The translations under genes and the position numbers were made by a program. Positions 10,140 through 20,000 of a stretch of 21,560 bases of DNA are shown here, piece by piece; positions within the stretch are counted from its first letter, which is position 1; each line of letters begins with the position of its first letter. Below the pieces are notes generated by a model. That model ran no database searches. It worked only from the letters and a program-made list of their open reading frames with translations, and was not told the origin of the DNA. The stretch comes from Choristocarpus tenellus KU-1152 (lineage: Eukaryota > Phaeophyceae). The stretch is taken from positions 1-21,560 of the forward strand of contig CAXNAD020000334.1 of the NCBI GenBank assembly GCA_964200185.2. Direction: 5' to 3'.

Positions 10140-11266
10140 CCTTCCTTCGGGCAGCGTCCTCTTCTAGCCTAAAGATGGGCAGCACACATGGCAGCTGTAG
10201 TGTTATGTTGAGTTGTTGAAGGTGACTATTGTCTAACTAAATCTTGTACCTGATGCAGGACAAGTGCTGCTTGAAACTATCACTGAATTCTTTCAATCAC
10301 TTTCAAGGTTCAATACAGTGCTTGAGAGCTCAATATGTTAAACATGTGGCTGGCTATGTACCTAAGACGTGAGAAACCTCGTGTAAGGTGGGATAAATCT
10401 TGACGTACAACATGCGTCAACTCTTCTCAAGCTGTGGAAACCTCCCACTATTTGCTTGTTTTGTCTGGCCGATTGAAGTCAAGCGCGTGCCGAAATCACC
10501 TGCTCAACATAGACCTGGACGTATTGCACATTACCAAGAGGAAAATCTGATATGCCCTAAACACGTATTTTTATTGTTAATATTGAAGAGTGATCCCACA
10601 CAGTTAACATCGTAACTTTGAGAGCCTTGCTGGCAGGCAGCTTTGGTTTACCTCCCCCTCTGTGCATTGTGTGCTCAAAAGGTAATATATGAATTGTGTA
10701 TACCCTCTTCTAACGTAGTCAGTAAGATGCAGGTGCATCTCTTCTGCCATCTTTCCTGATCACATAACACGTGCAATTGTTTTCGTGGAAAGGAAGTACA
10801 TTGAAGTAGTATCAGAGTAAGAAGACCTCTGCCCTCTTTTTTTAATTCGTTAGTGCCACAAGAGTATGTCCTGGTACGTGGTTCTATTTCTTTGTTGAAG
10901 CCACACCGTCATGCTCAGTGCTTGGTAATTGCCTCCTTGAGCCTAAGCTTTAGTCCGAGGTATGACTTGTGTTTAGTACAACTTGAGATTATTATAATGA
11001 CTACTTCTGTTCAGGGTTCAGTTGCATTATTATGTGAGAGAACTACCAATGGATGTGTCGCTTAGGGCTTCGAGGTGCAAGGCGTTCATGATAGAGTCAG
11101 GAGATGGGTCACACACTGCCGCTTGTTCCGAAAAAATAAATAAAAGTGAAAAATACATCTTTTGAGAACATTTTTTATTATTTTTCACTGTTCAGTATCA
11201 CTCTTCCAAAATATACAAAATGGCAACATTTTATGTTACTGGTTGGTGGAAAAAATGCGAATGTTT
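10140..11266. other. Non-coding spacer
   Basis: No exon with both a credible splice context and protein-like composition was seen on either strand. AATAAA-like sequence occurs near 11136, but no gene is close enough to assign it. Confidence 0.5.
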
Positions 11267-11488
11267 GACCCAAGGTATCTGGGGGGNNNNNNNNNNTGCA
11301 ACTTTTTTCACGGAGGTGTCGGGGGGGGGGGGGGGGGTGTCTACACCAGAGGGTCCATTTAGTCCAAAACCAGGAAAAGTGCACCTTTGTTATCCATCCA
11401 ACAATGGAACCAAATCACCCAAAAATTGTGACATCAAAAAATTGACCTCAAATGGACAGCCACCACCCCCTCCTAGATACTTTGAGTC
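11267..11488 (+). mobile_element. Poly-G MITE copy A
   Basis: Left end GACCCAAGGTATCTGGGGGG; right end CTAGATACTTTGAGTC, its imperfect inverse. The core matches the other copies: TCTACACCAG, CCAGGAAAAGTGCAC, TTATCCATCC, CCAAATCACCCAAAAATTG and AAATGGACAGCCACCACCCC. TTT flanks both ends (11264-11266 and 11489-11491), consistent with a 3-bp target duplication. A gap and a second G-tract lie in the left part, so this copy may be misassembled. It has no coding capacity. Confidence 0.85.
11287..11296. other. Assembly gap (10 N)
   Basis: A placeholder gap within MITE copy A, directly after its first G-tract. Confidence 0.98.
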
Positions 11489-12553
11489 TTTTTGTCCTCC
11501 CCCCAATAGACCCTGTGGCCATGGAAAGTCCAAAGTTTTTTCGTGGGCTACTAATACTACTGTATTGTGTTCCTCCTCAACAGTGCCAACCCTATGAATG
11601 ATGAAACCTAGCGCTGAAAGGAGGGTTTGTCGCATGGTATATTGCTTGCTTGGGCTATGTGTTTGTTGACAGTGAAGTCTAGTGACAGGTTTAGGACCCC
11701 AGTTGTTCTCCTAGCAGTGGGTTTGTCATCTTGATAGAAACTGAGTAATACACACACACACAAAGTGCTCTTTGAAAAAAGTTTATCTTGGGTCCTCTGT
11801 TGTTGTATACCAACAAGAGTTTGTTGCAATGAATAGGTACAAGCTAGTAAGTGACAGGCTTATCCCAATGGATTGCTTATTTCTAGATGTCAAGATTCAC
11901 ACATATTAAGCACTTTAGTCCGAGATCGATCCTCTTCGAAGTTCCTCTTGAAAGTTATTGGTAAGGGGCATAATGCACTTCAAAAAAAGCAATTTTCCCC
12001 ATATACTTTGTATAATATACACCCTGTTCCAAAATACATCACCCCAAACGGCTTGATTTGTGCTCATTCGTTCTAAATTTGGAGCCGACATGGAAATAGT
12101 TGATATTTTGTTCAATAGTTGATTATTGCCTCTAGCCTAGAGTGCTCACAGTCATATAGATCAAAAGAGACACACGGTAACACGCCACACCACCTGGCCA
12201 TCATTCTAGATTCAGATATGTGCAAGTAAGATGTATAGTACTCCCCCTGGCCCTGGAAGTTCTTAATTGCATGGCTTGTGTGATCGTGGCAGTTTCACTT
12301 CTTTTGGTGATACACACATTAAAGTTCCAAATGTGATATTCCAACCAAACCTGGTTCTGATGTATGATTTATTGTCGTTCTCGGGAACCGATTCAGAGGA
12401 GGGGGAGAACGCCTGTCCCAGGGGGGGAATGCAATGTGCATTTGTTGATTTTTTATTGCACTCAACATCGTACCTCAACGTTTCAAACCACCTACACCCC
12501 TCACCCCACCATCAACACACCTCTAAGCACCAGTACATGGCAAGTAATATAAA
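11489..12553. other. Non-coding region beyond the 3' end of the minus-strand gene
   Basis: Open frames here are short and have no motifs or splice support. It probably contains only 3' flank of the minus-strand gene and intergenic DNA. Confidence 0.45.
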
Positions 12554-12559
12554 TTTATT
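12554..12559 (-). promoter_or_regulatory. Polyadenylation signal AATAAA
   Basis: AATAAA on the minus strand, 111 bases past the stop codon of the minus-strand gene (12670-12672). The distance is typical of a short 3' UTR and supports ending the gene here. Confidence 0.5.
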
Positions 12560-12669
12560 TTGAGTCAGTAACAACAGAATGAAAGGTTGATTGCATACAC
12601 ACTTTGTACCCCCCAGATGTGCCAAAATGAGACCCCCCCAATGAGGAAGCATGTCCCAAGCAAGCCATC

Positions 12670-12688
12670 CTATAATAGACCGTGGTAG
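12670..12688 (-). CDS. Terminal exon of the minus-strand gene
   Basis: After the acceptor GGGTTCAG it adds YHGLL and TAG. It is tiny, but phase 2 matches the preceding exon. Confidence 0.5.
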
Positions 12689-15600
12689 CTGAACCCGCAA
12701 TAAAAGGACAGAGCAAATACAACCCAATTCTTACCGCCCCAAGAAGTTCTCTTCAACATCCTCCCACAGGAGCTCTTGCTTCTCTTCCATAACAACAACT
12801 GTTGCTCCAATGGACGGGTCGTACACACTGGAAGGAACCAGCTTGAGCTAAAAAGTGGTGGAGGATGGACCGATGCATACATGTATGAATGGGTTGTTGC
12901 AGCAGAAAAGAGACATCGAGGAAACCACTCTGGGGGGAGCAAGTCTGTGTTGAGTTCAACACCAGCAAAAAAAGCATTTGGGGGAGGATCAATAGATTGA
13001 GGTTTGCAAAGACAGGGAGATTACACCATGATCACCTCGTGCTCCTTTTCGGCGGCTGCTGTGTCCAACATGGCTTGCCTGGCCTGCTGGCCCTCCCCCA
13101 AGCGCCTCAGAAATCCCTGACAGTTGAAGGGTTGGTTGGGTCAATATAACAAAAGCAGGGGGGTTGGGGATTGAACGAATGCAAGAACTTTAGTATAACT
13201 GCAGTGGCTGGGTGTAATATATATCCAAGACCAAAAAGGAGATGCGCAAGGGATTATTCAGAAGAATTGTTGTGTCCGAAACAATGGTTGTGTTCCACTG
13301 CGTGTGCCTGACTCTTACATCCTACCCTGCCGATGTCACTTAGTCCTACATGTTTGTCGACCTCTCGGCTCCTGTCTTGTGGAGGTTGTGACTTCTCCCC
13401 TGTTGTACATTGTTTTGATTCACCACCCGGAAGTTGACATGCACCAAATACGATACACATACTAATAAAATAGTACCACCGGTAGACCTTGCCTCTTTTA
13501 ACCAAGAGGATGTGCAGGGTCCTCCTCTCAATCCTTTTGTCCTTTTTCAAGAAGTCAGTCAGTGCACCCCATAGTGCAGTCTTGACTTCTTTAATTGAGC
13601 TGCCCAACACAATCACAAGCTCACAAAATCAATGTCCTGTTGAAAGTGTTGTCATAAAGAGCTGTAGGAGTAATCAGTCGCCCTAACAGGTATTAAGTGT
13701 GTCCTATCTTAATCAAGTCAGTCCGGACAGGCTCAAAGTATCTGGGGGGGGGAGGTGGCTGTCCATTCGGGGCCCATTCTTTCATGTCGTAAATTTTGGG
13801 TAATTTGGTTGCATGTGTTGGAGGGATAATGTAATTGCACTTTTCCTGGTCAGGGCCCGAATGGACACCCTGATGTAGAGCCCCCCCCCCTCCCCCCCAG
13901 ATAATTTGAGCCACAGCTCAAATTTGCGTCTATATACACCCCAACCAAGCTGAAGGTCATGTGACCCGTCACAACTAGTCTAGGTTCATCCAACCCTATG
14001 AACTGAGTGGTACAACTTACTCAGAACCCTAGACATCAGTCCTTTTTCATATACCAACCTTTTGGACCCCTGCCCACGTGTGGGGCTTGCGGTACTCCAC
14101 CTCACAGTTTGGACACGTTTTGCGCTTTTCCTGAACCTGTACGTTGTAGAGGGCAAGGAGGCGGAGCAAATCAAGTCTCTAGTAGACTTACTGCACTGGT
14201 TAGGGTGGGTACCCATTCAGAGTCGGTGATCCTGCCGCTGCAGCCTGAGAGTTGATGCATTAGATTGTAATAGAAACGTTACAGTGCACATGACATAGAA
14301 GGGTGCCTCCTCCGTGACTAATGTTTTTGTTGGATCTTCGCTTGGGTCTATAGAAGTGGGTACTTGTGTGTGTCACACGAGGTTTTCAAGACGTGAAGCA
14401 AGATGGACTACTACCTCTCACGGCCGTAGGGGCGTTTCTTTATCTCAGTGTGCAATGTCCTGTGGTTCTCCAGTTTGCAATAGATGCAATGTAGCGTCTA
14501 ACCACTAGGACACGATGCTATGTACTCCAGACTACAAAAAGAGTGGGAGAGTGGTACAGATGGGTTCCAAACTTCCACTTGCCTTAGGCAAAGGATGCAC
14601 CAGGTATTAGGGGTAAGTCTCACTGTATATTGAAATCAAACAATGCAGTTAAGACCTAAAGTATCTTGGGATGGGGGGGGGGGGGGGGGGGGGCAACACC
14701 CCACCCTTTTTTTTGCCAAAAAAAAAGAAAAAGTGCATTTTTTTTATCAACCACAAAAATAAAACAAAAACACNNNNNNNNNNGGGGGGGGGGGGGGGGG
14801 GGGGGGGGGTCTACACCAGACTGTCTATTTGGTCCAAAATCAGGTAAAGTGCATTTTTATTATCCATCCGAAATATGCAACCAAATCACCCAAAAATCGC
14901 AACATAAAACAATTGACCCCAAATGGACAACCACCACCCCCCCAGATACTTTGAGCCTAATCCCATGATTAGTCTACCCTATGGATCTCATGATATCCTT
15001 CGGTGTTGTACACACTGCTTACACTACAGTGCCTTAAAAATAAGAAATAAACAGTATAATCCACTTGCTTCATCGCAATCCACTTTCATGGCTAGGTCAT
15101 TCGGTGGGTGAGGTTTTTACACACTTCCTAGTGGGTTCTGACTTTCATAGCCACCGTCCTGCGGTCTGAATAAACCAACACCTTTCGTGGGATCTTGGTG
15201 AGTGTTCAGTTCATTCCACACCGCCAATCCAGCTTACCCGGATTGGCCCACTAGCAACCTTCATTCCAATGCTCACCTCATCATAAGATTGTTCCGCACC
15301 ACATTGTGGACAGGTCCGTTTGTCCAATGATGCCTTGTATTCAAGCTCCCCACGTCTGTGGTCCATTGCAGCAGCCCTATGATGGCAACAAGAGGTTGGT
15401 TACCAGGAGAGCATGCTGTCGATTTCTGTAGTGTACCTTCCAAATCAAATCATGTTTGAGGACCAGGAATGAACCTTTCTAGGCCTACAGACTTGAGCAA
15501 CACCATTTCAATCCACTCATAAGACCATATGTCAACTGATACAGGTAGCACATCTGTTACATAGAACTAAGGAAAGGACACATTTGGTACCATAACCCCT

Positions 15601-16968
15601 CGTTGATAAAATTTCATCGCAGTTGACCATGGAGGCTAGCTTAGTAGGTATTGTGACAAATAATACCTGGCCCTCTCCTTGGCCTCCATGGTGTACAAGA
15701 AGGTACTCTTGCTGCCACTGTCATCATCATCCTCATACCCGCCCCTCCCCCTTCCCTCCTCCTTGCCTGTGCCATGCCCCTTGCCAGCCTTTGTGCGAGG
15801 GTGATGGGTGCATTCTCTCACATCTGCAAGACAGGCGTGCAGAAACGCTCTCTTCTCCTTGGCGCTCATTCCCCTCATTTCTTCCTCCAGCCACGGTTCT
15901 GTCCTGGGATCACTGAGTGCCACCCAAACGAGATACAATTGTCCAGCAATACCAAGCAGACAGCAGGGATACCAGAGAGCACTTGGTTGTTGTACAGACA
16001 CCCGATGGCAATACTGCTCCACCTGCCTTCTTCTTACAGCAGTCTACATCATTATATAATACACATGGTAGGGTTCAACTGGACATAAACATTTGACTTT
16101 CTCCATGGTCACTTTCAAAATCGTACAGAACAAGAAGCAACTCAGTGTGCACCATAACTTTGTAAGGGGAGCATGCTAACATGTACCCTGGGTGCTTCTC
16201 ACCACATGCGTGTTCCTGGGCGGTCATCCTTGGGCTGCGAAAGGTAGTCTCTTCGACGCCGTGATAGCCTAGAGGGTCGATCTGTTTCTGAACCCACCTC
16301 ACGCGAATGCCTTAGCAGAATGACTTGACTCTGGCTCAGACCACATGATCTTCATTCAGATGAATTGGCATTGGTGCTGTGTTGGAACACTGTTGAAGAA
16401 TGAAGGTAATGATGTGTATCAACTGGTTATTGAGCCTTACAGGCCTCTCCAGATATGGCGGGCGTGCATCACACCTCAGATTGTTGTTTTTGGCAAAGGT
16501 GGACTTATCCGGGGATTGAGAGATAGGGGCTTATGGGGCTGAGGTTGTTTTTGGCAAAAACTGAACTGTCCGTTTTTTGGGAAAGAGGTGAAAGGGTTGT
16601 GAAAAGAGGTGAAAGGGTTGTGAAAAGAGTTAGGAAAAGATCGAGAGAAAGAGGTGAAAGGGTTGTGAAAAGAGTTAGGAAAAGATCGAGAGAAAGAGGT
16701 GAAAGGGTTGTGTGATGCAATTGGGAACCATGTCATGGGATAGCAGTGCGCATCAGCCATAGCCTGACTTCTAATCATGAACGTGATGGTACCCCACGGA
16801 AAAATTAATGTATTTTGTAGTACATAGGAGGCCATCCCGTGCGAGTGCCGTATGTTCACCTTGCAGCAGAGTCCTTGACCTTTCGTGCTAGTTGACTCTT
16901 GTGATCTTTTGGCCTCTTGCTGCGACGTGAAGATGCAGCAACTCTCTTCCTCTCTTTAGGGAATGCGT

Positions 16969-17002
<34 letters not shown>

Positions 17003-20000
17003 ATGAACACAATTTAGTGAGTATCAAAAGATACTTATCCTCTAACAAAAAGGGCATATAACCCAATCTCCTTATTTAGTAAGGAATTTTTTTTTTGTGC
17101 CATGATCATTCCAACACAAAAGATGCCAAGGTCTACCCACTCATTTGAGTATATGCTACCAAGATGGTATATATTCGAGACTGTTTGCATGGGAAGACAA
17201 AAAATGTACGGCATAGTTACATTATTCCAGCGTGGGTCTTGTCTTATCAATGCATTTGAAAGAGGTCTGATGCATGACCCTGATCCTATGGATGGGAATG
17301 AGCAGTTCCTAGTTTATGCTTTTAAACAAATATGCCTCTTGTGGATGGATGGTAATTCTTGCAACTAAATTTGTGCCCTCTTAAATCTTTGACTGAGAAA
17401 TTATGGTACAAAACAATGCTAGTGCATTCAAAGTACAAAACAATACTAGTGCATTCAAACTACAGAACAATACTAGTGTATTCAAACTACAAAACAATAC
17501 TAGCGCATTCAAACTACAAAACAATACTAGTGTATTCAAAGTACAAAATAATACTAGTGTATTCAAAGTACTCTGCACAAACAACAAAATGCATAGATTG
17601 AGTAAAGTAATCTGGAGTATTGAGTAAAATATCTTGTCTATACACACCTAGGAGGGGACAGAAAGATAAACAGCAGGTATTTTAAAAAAAGAACAGCAGC
17701 GATAGGTCGGGTTGTACAAAGAATCAAGCCATCGACTTCAATTTTTTATACAGCCTGTTCCACTGGTCAACTCCCTGCTTGCATTTTGTTGATGACAGCA
17801 CCACTCATTGCCAGAAATGGGTTACTATTTTGAGCTCGGGAACAAGGACCCCATGCATTCAGTTGTATTGCACACGTACTATGAATGATTCACGCCCTAC
17901 CTCTAAATCCTGAAATGATGACTACTATAATACATGTACAAGAGATTATCTGACTCACCTGAGGTTTCACCTTTTTCCCTCAACCTCCTATGGAGAACAG
18001 CAAGAGAAAGCTCTAAAGCTATATCTCGATCTTCACCAGCCTCTTGTGTCATGTCTGTGGTGGATAGGTGTCTCATTTCCACACCTTCCAGGGCCTGCTG
18101 GGGAACGAAAGTTAGCAAATTTCATGTCATAGAAAGGACAGTCTGTTCTATTTCTAAGGTTCTAGAAGGCTTAGGTGCTGAGATGTGATTTCTCAGTGAA
18201 AGTATCTTATTAAGAGAGGGTACGAGTTTCGCCCTGTTAGTCCGTTTGGGGCTTGGCTCCCCAAGGGCTTTTTATAACCTTTCACCTACTCCAAAACATT
18301 TTGGAGTAGGTGAAATGTATACATTATGAAAAGTTGTATCTGGAACAAGGGATATTAACACTTCCTGACAAACACGATAGACAAAATTACATCAAAATCG
18401 CAACATTGGATTTTAGCCCCAAATGGACACGGCTCTACCCTCTAAGATAATTTGACTATTCTTGGAATTTTGCTGCGTACAAAAGCATGTCACAGTTGAG
18501 TGAGTGCTGCTGCTGACACTCCAGATTGCAGTATGGGACACAAAAATCACTCTTGGTGTTCAACAATTCATGGGTATCTCCAATTATGGTCAGCATTGCT
18601 TTGAAGATAGGGCAATCAAAAAAATACCTGCGCAGAAGAAGTGCTGATATCATTCCCTCTGCTTGTACCACCCAGCACACGCTCATGTTGCCCCATGGTT
18701 TGCCATTCCCGGTGCTGATTTTCATTTCTGACCCTCAACTGTTGACGAACCTGAACAATCCAATTTGCGGCAATTGCTGTTTTCTTGGCAGAATGTTGTT
18801 GCTCAAGGTTGGTCGATGGAGATCAGAACAACAAAGATGTGAGCTGGATGCAACACTGCACACTAACCCTAACCCTAACTCTAACTCTAACTCTAACTCT
18901 AACTCTAACTCTAACCCTGCCCTCTCTTCAACTGTGGGTTATCGTAACACCTTAGAGGACAGGATGCTGTCTTCTCTTGCAATCGCCTGGGCAGCTGCCT
19001 TCATAGCGCTCGTGGAACGAAAGGATTGCTCAAGACTGACAGCTTGAGCAGCAATGACAACTGGGCTCATAGGGGATGCAGGGTCCAATAGGGCTGTTCT
19101 GGTGGAGCGGGGTGACCTGTCCTCAGAAAATCGGAAGATTCACACGTCGAGGTGGTCTAGGCATGATGATGGGCTGGTGTTGTGTTTTCTGTTCTCGAAG
19201 TCTGTGTTTCAGTGGAAGCTTGAGGTAGTTGCATCACCTACTTCAATGCAATCTTGGTTGTGCTTGGGTGGCAGCTGCCTTCCCAAATCAGGCTGGGCGA
19301 CTAGAGAGCCAAAGTAGACGAGAGGTGCCCCCCAGGTTTTTTTATTATAAAAGGCTGCTTGCATTCTATGTCTTCTTTTTTTATCTTTTGCAATTCGCCC
19401 ATATTTCTACAGGTAAAGTTCTAAGTTTAACTTGAGAGCGTTTATTTCTCTATTGTGTGGAAATTTTTCACCATAATTCAGAAAATATCCTGTACACATT
19501 TGAAAAAAAAGTCAAATTTTGCCCTTATTTGTGGCTCGAAGTATCTGGGGGGGGCGTGGGGGTCTACACCAGGGTGTCTATTTTGACCCTAACCAGGAGA
19601 AGGCCACCTCCATTACCCATTCAACGCATGCAACCAAATCACCCAATAATTGCAACATGGAAAAATGGTCCCCAAATGGACAGCTGCCACCCCCCCACTA
19701 AGATATTTTTAGCTATGTCAGCATCCTTAAAATGCAACTCTAGGTATCTCTCATTTACGTTGACTCTAAGGAGGAATATTTCCTCTCATATTCGGAGACA
19801 AACGTAACCTACCAATAATTTTCTGCTTAGGATGTCATTCTGTGAGGCATGGAGTTGAGATATTTACTTTCACAAACATCACCAACAGAGATAACTGAAG
19901 ATGCAGTCAATATGAGTGTGAAATGATTTTGGCAACAGACAGTGCCATTTGTGCATCAAAGTGGTATGGATGCAGCACAGCTCCTCCTTACCCAGAGCTC

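Noticed and set aside
14440-14520. Possible tRNA gene on the minus strand
   Set aside because: The acceptor-like stem closes after 59 bases, there is no T-arm or GGTTCGA box, and the structure is explained by a simple long hairpin.
16075-16302. Minus-strand frame reading IDPLGYHGVEETTFRSPRMT and running to a stop
   Set aside because: It is protein-like, but a strong GTGAGA donor interrupts it and its phase does not fit the next exon; another frame fits better. Kept only as an alternative.
16476-16859. 127-residue minus-strand open frame rich in Asn/Pro/Phe/Ser
   Set aside because: Most of it is the 45-bp tandem repeat, whose length is a multiple of three and keeps all frames open; no splice support.
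17381-17647. 88-residue minus-strand frame and two plus-strand frames of 74-80 residues over the 27-bp repeat
   Set aside because: These are repeat-generated frames; the minus frame ending at 17514 has a far better acceptor and joins in phase to the upstream exon.
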